Source: Bacteroidota bacterium
Lineage (GTDB): Bacteria > Bacteroidota > Ignavibacteria > SZUA-365
Reading direction: 5' to 3'
DNA length: 64,000 nt
Assembly: GCA_023432805.1 (NCBI GenBank)
Contig: JAEYUG010000073.1
Location: forward strand, 39,427 to 103,426
Shown here: piece by piece, positions 26,348 through 35,600 of the stretch
Numbering within the stretch: position 1 is the first letter of the stretch
Layout: the number at the start of each line of letters is the position of its first letter
Notes under the pieces: generated by a model
What the model saw: only the letters and a program-made list of their open reading frames with translations
Told to the model about the DNA's origin: nothing
Database searches by the model: none
Made by a program: the position numbers and the translations under genes

Positions 26348-29300
26348 ATGCAGCGCGATCAGGCGTTCGACACCATCTCCACCCCGCTCGAGCTCGACAG
26401 CTTCATCCGCTCGCTCGAGCGGAACCTCCAGCTCACCGGCTCCCCTCTCCGCAAGTTCCTGCTTCTGACCGAGAGCTACGGGCGAATCCGTCACCTGCCG
26501 TCGTCGTGGCTGCTGACATACTTCCGCCCCTGGGCCGTCCTCTATCCGCAGCTCGTCCAGCATCCAGACGTTCTCTTCCTCGATCCCGCCGTCTGGCGCG
26601 ATGCCATCGCGCTGCTGCGCTTCATGCAGCAGCAGGGCTGGATCGGCGCACCCGAAACCCGTCACGAGGTGGCCGACGCACATCACGAGGCGCTCGATGC
26701 CGCATGCGAACGCGCAGCCCTCTCCCACGGGTGCGTGGTTGCCCTCGATGCCCTGCACGAACTCTTCACCGAACTGTTCTCCGACTGGCCCGGCCTCGAC
26801 GACGCCTCCCGCAACCGCATCCTCGGCGAGGGCGCCCAGCCGCGCGCGATGTTCAAAGCCTACCGCGACGAATGCGCCTCCCATCCTCGCGTCGCGCTGC
26901 TCGATGCCGCGCTGCGCAAATGGGACGCCTTCCTCACGCACCAGCACGCCGTCTCCATTGCGATGCTCGAAGAGGAAGCCTACCGCACCGATCCCGTGCA
27001 GTCCGTCGCTGGTAACATCCTCAGCCTCGAGATCCGACGCAGCCGCCATTCGCTCGACATCGTCATCGAGAACGCGCTGGACGAAAGCGGAGCCGATCTG
27101 CTGCAACAGCTCGTCGTCGCCCAGGATGTCGCGGTCGGATACATGCGGGAACGCCTCGGCATCGACACGCAACCCGTGCACGCCTTCCGAGTCGCGCATG
27201 CCGCCACCATCGGGGGGAAGTCTCTCGCACTCTCGTCTGCGGTGGGCATGGTCTGCCTGAATTCGGAGGAATGCAACGGTCGCGTGCAGTGGACCATTGC
27301 TCCCGACGTGCTCTGCATCGGAAGCCTCGCAGCCGACGGCTCGGTAGAGGTGAGTCCCGATCCGGTACTCCGCAAGAAGATTCGTCTCGCATTCTTTTCA
27401 CCCGTGCGGCGCGTCGTCATCCATACGCAGCAGTCCCTGCTCGCCCTGCAGGAATATCATCGCCTGCTTGCACTGCATCCGCTTCGCCATCTGGAGATCA
27501 TCGGCGTGACGTCTCTGCGCGAGATCTTCGAAAAAGAGGGGATTGTCGAGCAGCACGAACGAGGCGTCTTCGAACGTGCGCGGCGCTTTGCGCGCACGCA
27601 TGCCCTGCCGCTCGGTATCAGCCTGTCGCTGCTCATGCTCGGCATCACCGCGTGGAGCGTGTGGAAGGCGTGGTACGACCATCCGAACCTCGAACGTGTG
27701 CACGGCATCACGGTCGCGACGAGCAGCATTGTGTACAATCCGAAAGATTCGCTGGACTGGTGCATGCGCGACTGGAATACCGTCGTGGCGCCAGTCGTGC
27801 CGTTCGGGGATCTCGAACTCGGTGACGGCATGAGCCGGAACCTGTGGATCTGGAACTTCGGCATCCGCGATCTGGCACTGCGGCTCACGATCGAGGGCGA
27901 ACATGCAGAGGACTGGTACATCAACTGGAATCCCGACGACGTCGTGATCGGGAGTGTCGACTCGCTGCGCATGTCGGTGATGTTCGCGCCGCGCACGGTC
28001 GGCAACCGCAAGCGTGCTGCCCTCGTGCTGCGCGACGACTGGGGCAACGAGCAGTTCCGCGTCACGCTCACGGGTGCAGCGGGTCCGCCACTGCCCGCCG
28101 GCTATGCCGTGCGCCTCGACGGCGTCGACGACATGCTGTACTTCGGAGAGAACGCAACGGTCTTCGATGCGCCGGAGGGGACCTTCGAGTGCTGGGTGCG
28201 TCCTGCCGACACCCTGACCGGCTTCATCATGCACAACGGCATGAACCTGGCGGATGAGCCGGCGATCTTGAACATGGCACTGTCGCTGGTGCCCGGTGGG
28301 AGGGTCCAGTTCTTCGTCGGGGCGCAGCCCGTCGTGGTGCAGCTCCCTTCGCATCTCGCGCAGCGACCCGGACGATGGATGCACATTGCACTCGCCTGGT
28401 CCCAGCAGCGCCAGTTGACGGCACTGTATGTAAACGGAGAACGCGTGCACCTGCGCAGGGAGCGCTTCTTCATCCAGGGACGTCGGACGCCGCATGTCAC
28501 ATTCGGGGCATGGAACGACACGCAGAACATCTCAAGCTTCTTCCATGGCGACATCGACGAGGTGCGCCTCTGGCATTCGTACCGATCACAGGAGGAGATT
28601 CGGGCTGCGCTGCATCGCACGGTAGCGGTGAGCACACCGGGACTCGAAGGGCTGTGGACCTTCGATACCGACAGCGACGGTGGATCGTTTACTGCAACAG
28701 GCTGGGCTGAAAACGCCCGTGTGCTCGGTCGACCGTCGCAGGTGCGTTCCGACCTGCCCGGATTCACGTCGCAGCGTCGAGCCGTCGCTGCAGTTTCCAG
28801 CAACGAAGGCATCGTGCTGGCTCCGAATACATGGTTGGCCTGTGCGCGCAACCCCCTCCCACGTCATGGCGATGCGACGTGGGCCGTGCGATTCCGTGGT
28901 GTGCGCTCCGATACCGTGGAGTACTTCACCATCATGAATCTCGGAGCGCATCTGATGCTGTTTCCGTCAAACGTGGTGCGCATGCGCACCTCCTTTTCAG
29001 CGCATGTGAAGCCTGACGAATGGAACGTGTTCGTCTTCCGTAGCCGTGTCTCAGGCAGCTTCGATGTGTTCCTGAATGGCGACAAGGTGGGGGAGGGAAA
29101 GGAGACGAAGGAATCCCTCGACCGTCTGCACCGCTTCGAAGGACTCCAGCTCGGGATTCTGGACGACCGTTACAACCAGTTCGGTTCCAGGTACTATTCC
29201 ATCAAGCGCCGCGCCCTCGCCCCACCACGCGCCTACGACTGGCTCGGCGTCTGGTCGCGCGTGTTGGGCGACGACGAGGTCCGCGCGCTCCAGGCCGATG

Positions 29301-29443
29301 CCGACCTTCCGCGCAGATCCCTCGTCGCCGAATGGCAGTTTGTCGATCCGCCTGACGCGATGGGCAACATCGTCGACCGAGTGGGGGGCCTTTTCATGCA
29401 TATGCGCCGCTTCCCCGCGTGGGACGCCCCGTTCGGGCGATGA
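26348..29443 (+). CDS. single-pass membrane protein: Lon-like (S16) domain, HYDIN-like Ig and two LamG-like domains (1031 aa)
   Basis: Order: a helical N-terminal region (1-260); a Lon protease C-terminal-like domain (about 270-405) with GGKSLALSSAVGM holding Ser292, APDVLCIGSLAADGSVEV, and LRKKIRLAFFSPVRRVVI holding Lys343/344, aligning with the Ser-Lys dyad of Lon; one membrane helix (420-440, LGISLSLLMLGITAW) with Arg-rich cytoplasmic flank RARRFAR, so the N side is inside; then an ASH/HYDIN-like Ig segment (about 470-580, NLWIWNFGIRDLALRLTIEG) and two LamG/concanavalin-like domains (585-780 and 830-1020; GTFECWVRPADTLTGF, GDIDEVRLWHSY). There is no AAA+ module or Walker motif. I infer a glycan- or protein-sensing receptor with a cytosolic protease. 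Ser and Lys positions rest on a visual alignment. Confidence 0.6.
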   Translation: MQRDQAFDTISTPLELDSFIRSLERNLQLTGSPLRKFLLLTESYGRIRHLPSSWLLTYFRPWAVLYPQLVQHPDVLFLDPAVWRDAIALLRFMQQQGWIGAPETRHEVADAHHEALDAACERAALSHGCVVALDALHELFTELFSDWPGLDDASRNRILGEGAQPRAMFKAYRDECASHPRVALLDAALRKWDAFLTHQHAVSIAMLEEEAYRTDPVQSVAGNILSLEIRRSRHSLDIVIENALDESGADLLQQLVVAQDVAVGYMRERLGIDTQPVHAFRVAHAATIGGKSLALSSAVGMVCLNSEECNGRVQWTIAPDVLCIGSLAADGSVEVSPDPVLRKKIRLAFFSPVRRVVIHTQQSLLALQEYHRLLALHPLRHLEIIGVTSLREIFEKEGIVEQHERGVFERARRFARTHALPLGISLSLLMLGITAWSVWKAWYDHPNLERVHGITVATSSIVYNPKDSLDWCMRDWNTVVAPVVPFGDLELGDGMSRNLWIWNFGIRDLALRLTIEGEHAEDWYINWNPDDVVIGSVDSLRMSVMFAPRTVGNRKRAALVLRDDWGNEQFRVTLTGAAGPPLPAGYAVRLDGVDDMLYFGENATVFDAPEGTFECWVRPADTLTGFIMHNGMNLADEPAILNMALSLVPGGRVQFFVGAQPVVVQLPSHLAQRPGRWMHIALAWSQQRQLTALYVNGERVHLRRERFFIQGRRTPHVTFGAWNDTQNISSFFHGDIDEVRLWHSYRSQEEIRAALHRTVAVSTPGLEGLWTFDTDSDGGSFTATGWAENARVLGRPSQVRSDLPGFTSQRRAVAAVSSNEGIVLAPNTWLACARNPLPRHGDATWAVRFRGVRSDTVEYFTIMNLGAHLMLFPSNVVRMRTSFSAHVKPDEWNVFVFRSRVSGSFDVFLNGDKVGEGKETKESLDRLHRFEGLQLGILDDRYNQFGSRYYSIKRRALAPPRAYDWLGVWSRVLGDDEVRALQADADLPRRSLVAEWQFVDPPDAMGNIVDRVGGLFMHMRRFPAWDAPFGR

Positions 29444-29474
29444 GGCCAGGGGGCTTCCCCCAGCCGCTGCGACC

Positions 29475-29488
29475 TTGACGATCGTCAA
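29475..29488. promoter_or_regulatory. 14-bp perfect palindrome TTGACGATCGTCAA
   Basis: It lies in the 107-bp gap between the LamG gene and the beta-propeller gene, about 63 bases before the next start. A GGGGG/CCCCC mini-hairpin precedes it at about 29448-29460. It may be an operator; nothing else supports that. Confidence 0.3.
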
Positions 29489-29550
29489 CGCACACGTCGC
29501 CTGCGTGTCGTAGGTTGCGACATCATGCATCCGAATCGGACACAATCCCA

Positions 29551-30780
29551 ATGACTCTTCCCTCCTTCAGATTCGCATCGGCGCTCGCCGCCCTCACGCT
29601 CTGCCTGCAGACGGCGCTCGCCCAGACCCCGGACGCGTGGCAACCGATCGGGCTTGCAGGCACGCGCATCACCAGCCTCGCCGTCGGTGCGGGCGACGTG
29701 CTGTTCGCAGGCACTGAGCACGACGGCGTGCATCGTACCACCGACGGCGGCACCACCTGGCAGAAGGTCTACGGTGCGCACGACAGCATCGCGGCAGTGG
29801 TGGTCAACAGCCGCGGTGTCGTGTTCGTCGGCTCGCCCGAGAGCAACACCGTGGCGCGCTCGCGCGACGGCGGCGCCACCTGGCAGGATGTCGGCGCCTT
29901 TTCGACCGGCGTAACTGCGCTCGCCCTGCACGACGACGGCCGCCTCTACGTGGGCGCGAAGCTGATCTCGTTCTCCACGAACGACGGCGACACGTGGGAT
30001 GGCTACGCCGGCTTCAAGTTCCCGACCCGGATCGCGGCAATGGCCGTGAACTGGGCCTGGGAAACCTGGGCCATCGCCACCGTCGAGCGCGATCTGGTCG
30101 TGCGCTCGACTGGCAACAGCAACCACTGGGATCTCTGCGCCCTGCCCAAGGGCTGCCGCAGCCTCGCCATCACCCCGTCGATGACCATCTTCGTCGGGAC
30201 CGACTCGGGCATGTTCAGATCCGAGGACCGCGGCGACACCTTCACCGAGATCAGTACGGGACTCACCGCGCAGCGCGTGCGCAGCGTGGTGCTCGGGCGT
30301 GCGGGACTCGTCTTTGCTGGAACAGCCGATGGTGGCGTCTTTCGTTCGGTGGGGAAGGGGGAACAGTGGGTCCCGGCAAACACGGGGTTGACTGATCCCG
30401 CCGTCACCGTCCTTGCCGCCACACCCGGCGGAAGCCTCTACGCCGCCACCGAGACGGGAGGCGTGTTCCGCTCCACTCCGTCACTGACCGGCGTCGAAGG
30501 CGACGCCGCCGTGCCGCAGGTGCTTGCGCTGCAGCAGAACCATCCGAATCCCTTCAATCCCTCGACCCTGCTCACCTATGCGACGCCGGCGCGCGGAGCG
30601 ATGCGTCTCACCGTGCATGACGCGATGGGACGCGAGGTCGCGGTGCTCGTCGACGGCATCGTCGAGGCGGGCGTCCACACCGTCGCATGGCAGGCGGGTG
30701 CGATGCCGGCCGGTCTGTATGTTGCACGCATGCAGGCGGGGCGGGAACTGCGCATGCGCACGATGCTGCTCATCAAGTAG
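29551..30780 (+). CDS. secreted sortilin/BNR-type beta-propeller with T9SS sorting domain (409 aa)
   Basis: ATG 29551 gives a signal peptide ending TALAQ. The body is a propeller of repeated strands such as GDVLFAGTEHDGVHRTTDGGTTWQ, GVVFVGSPESNTVARSRDGGATWQ and FVGTDSGMFRSEDRGDTF, the Asp-box-like pattern of sortilin/YCF48/BNR proteins. The C terminus has QNHPNPFNPSTLLTYATP and LYVARMQAGRELRMRTMLLIK, a complete type-A T9SS signal. Such proteins in this group are abundant on the cell surface with unclear substrates. A strong bidirectional hairpin follows. Confidence 0.87.
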   Translation: MTLPSFRFASALAALTLCLQTALAQTPDAWQPIGLAGTRITSLAVGAGDVLFAGTEHDGVHRTTDGGTTWQKVYGAHDSIAAVVVNSRGVVFVGSPESNTVARSRDGGATWQDVGAFSTGVTALALHDDGRLYVGAKLISFSTNDGDTWDGYAGFKFPTRIAAMAVNWAWETWAIATVERDLVVRSTGNSNHWDLCALPKGCRSLAITPSMTIFVGTDSGMFRSEDRGDTFTEISTGLTAQRVRSVVLGRAGLVFAGTADGGVFRSVGKGEQWVPANTGLTDPAVTVLAATPGGSLYAATETGGVFRSTPSLTGVEGDAAVPQVLALQQNHPNPFNPSTLLTYATPARGAMRLTVHDAMGREVAVLVDGIVEAGVHTVAWQAGAMPAGLYVARMQAGRELRMRTMLLIK

Positions 30781-30825
30781 ACCGCACCGGCGATGCGGCC
30801 ACGACCACCGGCACGCTTCACTACG

Positions 30826-30854
30826 AGAACGCCCCCGCAATGCGGGGGCGTTCT
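30826..30854. terminator. bidirectional hairpin between convergent genes
   Basis: agaacgcccccgca and tgcgggggcgttct are perfect 14-base arms around one base, giving a stem of about 12 pairs in practice. It lies between the propeller gene on the plus strand and the subtilase gene on the minus strand and could terminate both. No T-run. Confidence 0.65.
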
Positions 30855-30879
30855 GCGTTCCAGGTGCGTGTGTCGATTC

Positions 30880-32403
30880 TCAGGGGCGAGCGACGACTGC
30901 GGAAAGGGACGTGTTGTCGAGCGTGTGGTCCCAGATGTAACCCGTCTTCGACAGCCCTGTCACCGTCATGGTCACGGAAGTGACTCGGGCGTAATTGAGA
31001 TTCGTCTTGGTGATCGTCGCCACACCGTTGGAGTTCGTTATTGCGCTGACAGTGCCGGATGCATCACCGGACAGCGTGACCGTGACGGTCACGCCAGGCA
31101 CTGGCAGCTGTGTTGCGTTCAGCACGGTGACGGTCATCGTCGCGTTCCACTTGTTCCCGCTGCGGGTGGGAGTCGTCAAGATGGCGTTCACACCCATGCC
31201 GACGGTTGGCGACGGGGTCGCTGGACCAGTGTACAGCAGGAGGTTTGGAGACCCCTTGCCGATGCTGGTGAGTACACCGCTGGTCGCGTTGCTGGTCAGC
31301 GCGGCAGATACGATGGCGGGTGTTGCGCTGGTATGAGTCTGCAGATACAGCGCTGCGGCGCCCGCGACATGCGGCGTCGCCATCGACGTGCCGCTGATCG
31401 TGTTCGTCGCCGTGGTGCTGGTGTACCATGCCGACAGGATGCCCGATCCCGGTGCGAACAGATCGAGGATGCTGCCGTAGTTCGAGTACGAGGCACGTGC
31501 ATCGGCGCTCGTGGTCGCACCGACCGTGATCGCTGCAGCAACACGGGCAGGGGAGTAGTTGGCGGCGTTCTTGTTGTTGTTGCCTGCGGCGACGACGAAG
31601 GTGACACCGGCATTGATGCAGTTGTTGACTGCAACGTCCAGTGTCGTCGATGCACCGCCGCCGAGGGACATGTTGACCACGGCGGGATCTGCATGGTTGT
31701 TCTTCACATAGTCGATGCCGGCGATCACGCCGCTGGTCGTGCCGCTGCCCGATGCACTGAGCACCTTGACGGCATGCAGCGTGACCGCCTTCGCCACACC
31801 GTAAGTCGATCCGCCGACCGTGCCGGCCACGTGCGTGCCGTGCCCGTTGTCATCGGTTGCGTCGGCATCGCCATTGACAAAATCATACCCGCTGGATGCA
31901 CGCCCGCCGAATTGAATGTGCGACGTCAGGATGCCCGTGTCCACGATGTACACGTGCACCCCGGAACCATCATTCGTATAGACGTAGTGGTTGTCAAGCG
32001 GCAGAATCTGTTGGTCGATGCGGTCGAGTCCCCAGAGACTCGAGACGGGAGTCTGATCGCCATCCGCGGTCATGATACCGTCCGGCTCGATCCATGCGAC
32101 GTTCGGATTGTGCGCGAGTCCCTTCAGCGCGGGTTCGGGAATGGTCAGGGCCATGCCCTTGATCGCGTGTCTGTAGCGGTAATGCACGGCGCCGCCGTGC
32201 GCCTTGACGAGTTCGTCGACGGTTGCATCGACGTTCTTGACATCGTCCTTGAAGACGACGATCCAGCGGTCGGTGAGATCAAAGCCATCGACCTTGCCGA
32301 GCGTCGCGTTGTTGTCGGGGGCGTTCACGGGACTCTGCTCATCGAGCCCGCAGGATGCGAGCACGAACGCGAGTGCGATGAGCGCAAAACGAGCGTGTTT
32401 CAT
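30880..32403 (-). CDS. lipoprotein subtilisin-like serine protease, proteinase K type (507 aa)
   Basis: AGAGGTGG precedes ATG 32401-32403. The leader FVLASC gives a lipobox with Cys18. An inhibitor I9 propeptide (about 45-110: RWIVVFKDDVKN, MALTIPEPALKGL) precedes the S8 catalytic domain with Asp155 (VYIVDTGI), His188 (NGHGTHVAGT), the oxyanion Asn275 (VAAGNNN) and Ser340 (GTSMATPHVAGAA), all intact. After residue 400 an Ig-like/invasin-type domain (VTVLNATQLPVPGVTVTVTLSGD) ends the protein, with no T9SS tail. It should be an exported broad-specificity endopeptidase, perhaps anchored at the outer membrane and used in nutrition or in processing of surface proteins. Confidence 0.9.
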   Translation of the reverse strand: MKHARFALIALAFVLASCGLDEQSPVNAPDNNATLGKVDGFDLTDRWIVVFKDDVKNVDATVDELVKAHGGAVHYRYRHAIKGMALTIPEPALKGLAHNPNVAWIEPDGIMTADGDQTPVSSLWGLDRIDQQILPLDNHYVYTNDGSGVHVYIVDTGILTSHIQFGGRASSGYDFVNGDADATDDNGHGTHVAGTVGGSTYGVAKAVTLHAVKVLSASGSGTTSGVIAGIDYVKNNHADPAVVNMSLGGGASTTLDVAVNNCINAGVTFVVAAGNNNKNAANYSPARVAAAITVGATTSADARASYSNYGSILDLFAPGSGILSAWYTSTTATNTISGTSMATPHVAGAAALYLQTHTSATPAIVSAALTSNATSGVLTSIGKGSPNLLLYTGPATPSPTVGMGVNAILTTPTRSGNKWNATMTVTVLNATQLPVPGVTVTVTLSGDASGTVSAITNSNGVATITKTNLNYARVTSVTMTVTGLSKTGYIWDHTLDNTSLSAVVARP

Positions 32404-32682
32404 CGATCCACCTCTTGCGATGGGAATGGTGCAGCCTGTATGACTGTGTATGTCCAAACCTACGCTGCACCGCAACCAACCGCAACACCCCGGCAGACCT
32501 CGATATCTCCGGTGATTCTCCGTATCTTTCAAGGCTGTCATTGCTGCACATACTGTATCCTTCGCGCAGATCGCACTGTCTCCTAATGAAGACGGTTCAT
32601 GGAACCCCTGGCCTGCGTGCCCGCATCCATGCCCGCCCCTCTTCTCTGTTGCGACTGTACACATTGCCGGTACTGTGATCGT

Positions 32683-35600
32683 ATGATTGACTCTCCTGTC
32701 AGGCCCGCTGCGCACGCGACTTCCCCCGTGCCGATTCGTCATGCACCCGCAGCACGGTCCCTGCTGCGTGCAACCATCCTCCTCGCCATGCTTCTGGCTG
32801 CACGGGGCGAGCTCTCCGCGCAGCGCATGCAGCAACTCTCGACGGGAGGAAGCGATGCGTGGTTCGTCGTGGAGAATCGCGGACAGGTTCGCGACACCGA
32901 CGGACGGCCGCGCGCCGACATCCGCGCGGTGCTGCACGCGGGTGGCATGCGCATGTTCCTGCGGGAGGGCGGACTCAGCTTCGTGCAGATCGTCGGCGAG
33001 CCCGATCTCAACGACACGCACGACAGTCACCATGATCACGGGCACGCGCCGGCCGAACGGCCCGCCTCCCGGTACGAGCGCATCGATCTCGATTTCGTCG
33101 GTGCGCAGACGGCCCCGCGCCTGCGCTACGAGCAGCCCCTCGCGTGGAAGGCCTCCTTCTATGTCAACGGCACGGGCGAGGCCGCCGCGCAGATGACCCC
33201 GCACCGCCGCATCGTCGCCGAAGACGTCTGGCCGAACATCGATCTCGTGCTGACACTCACGACAACGGGACTCAAGTACGACTTCCTCGTGCGCTCCGGC
33301 GGGCAAGTGGAGGATATACGGCTCCGATACTCTTATAATGCGCGTCCCGCCCTGCGTGGCGATGGCGGACTCGAAGTCCGCGGCGAGCTCTTCGCCCTGC
33401 GTGAGGATGCCCCGCACTGCTATCATGAGGGAAGCGGGGGAGGGAAGGTCGACGGGCGTTTTGTCGTGGAGGAGCAGACCGTCCGCTTCTCCGTGGAAGC
33501 CACCACGGCGCCCGCTGCGGGGGCCACGCTGGTCATCGATCCCTCGCTCTCCTGGTCCACCTACGTCGGTTCGAGCGGCGACGAGTACTCGGGAGGCGTC
33601 GATGTCGTGCAGCTGCAGGGCGCGATCATGTGCGGCAGTACCGAGGGCGTCAACTTCCCGACCACGGCCGGCGTGTTCCAACCCACCGCCTCGTCTGCCG
33701 CGTGGGACGGCTTCGTCATCCGCTTCAACACCGCAGGTGCGCGCGTCTGGGGCACATACTTCGGCGGTGCAAACGCACTCAACAGTCTCCAGTGCGATGC
33801 CAGCGGCAATTCGTACATGACCGGCTGCAGCAATTCCACACAATTCTTCACCTCGCCCGGTGCGTTTCAGACTACACGCGTCGGCGGACAGGACGCCGTC
33901 ATCATAAAGATGCTCGCCAACGGGTCACTCGGCTGGTCCACCTTCGTCGGCGGTGCCGGCAACGACCTCGGGCAGGGACTCACCATCGACGGTGCCGGAT
34001 CCATCTACTTCACCGGTCAGACCTTCAGCAACAACTTTCCCGTGACCACCGGGGCTTACCAGACCACCTACGGAGGCAACGGCGATGCGTTCGCAGCGCG
34101 CTTCGACACGGCGGGCAATCGGACATGGATCACCTACCTCGGAAGCAGCACATCGCAGTTCGGGCATGGCTGCATCACCGATCCCAACGGCTTCATGATC
34201 CTCACTGGTGAATCAGGGACCGGCTTCCCCACCACGAACAGCGTCGTGCAGCAGACCTTCCCTGGCGGATCCTTCAGCGCCTTCCTCGCAAAGTTCAGTC
34301 CTGCTGGCGCACTCACCTGGTCGACCTACTTCGGCACGAACACGACGGGCTACGGCGTCTGCATGGTTGGCAGCGATCCCATGGTCGTCGGTGTGACGAA
34401 CGGCGTGTTGCCAGGAACGAGTGGGAGTTTCCAGCCGACCAAGTCCGGCGGACAGGATGCGTGGATTGCGCGATTGAATGCGAGTGCCACGTCGATCGTG
34501 TGGGCGACCTACCTCGGCGGCTCGGGTGATGATCACGGCACCAGCGTGCGCGCTGTCAACGGCCGCCTCTACATGACCGGCTGCACGCCGAGCTCGAACT
34601 TCCCGGTCACTGCCGGCGCGTATCAAACCACGTACGGCGGGCAGCAGGATCGCTTCCTCGCGCAGTTCAATGAACTCGGCCAGCGCTGCTGGATCACCTT
34701 CATAGGGGGACCCGGTCTCGATCTCTGCTGGAACATCCAGCCGTCGCCCGGACTCGGCGAGCGCCCCGAGCACAGCATCGCCGTCACAACGTCCGGCGAC
34801 ATCTACACCGTCGGCGTCACGCCGGGATTCTTCCCCACGACCACCGGCGCGTTTCAGACCGCATCACAGGGGGGACTCGACGCCTTCATGGCACGGTTCT
34901 GGGCAGATTGCACCGGGCTCGTCGTCACTGATGCCGGACGCGACACCACGGTCTGCATCGGCGGTTCCGTGCTGCTCGGCGGCACGGGCAGCGGCAATCC
35001 CTGCGGAGGCACGCTGACCTATTCGTGGACCCCGTCGACAGGTCTGTCGTCGTCTACCGTGCTGCAGCCCCTCGCCACACCCACCGCGACGACGCAGTAC
35101 ATCCTCACCATCGTCGATCAGAACCTCTGCACCTCGTCCGATACCGTGACCATCACCGTCACGGGTTCCACCGCCACCATCTCGCCCGACACCTCGCTGA
35201 TCTGCAGCGGCTCGAACGCTGTGCTGCAGGCGAACACGGGCGCGGGATTTTCCTACACATGGCTGCGCAACGGCGCGACGATTCCCGGCGCGAACGGTGC
35301 GACCTACACGGCAACCCAGACCGGTCAGTACCGCGTGATCGTGCAGACGCCCCAGGGCTGTCGCGACACATCTCACATCGCCTACGTCACCATCGGCACG
35401 GGTCCCGGTGCCACGATCACCGCTGCGGGTCCCACGTCCTTCTGTCAGGGGGGATCGGTCGTACTCAATGCAAACACCGGATCGCTGCTCACCTATGTCT
35501 GGAAACGCAACGGCACGGTAATCCCCGGCGCCACGTCCCCGTCGTACACTGCGACGCAGGCGGGCACCTACATGGTCGTCATCTCGACGCAGATCGGCTG

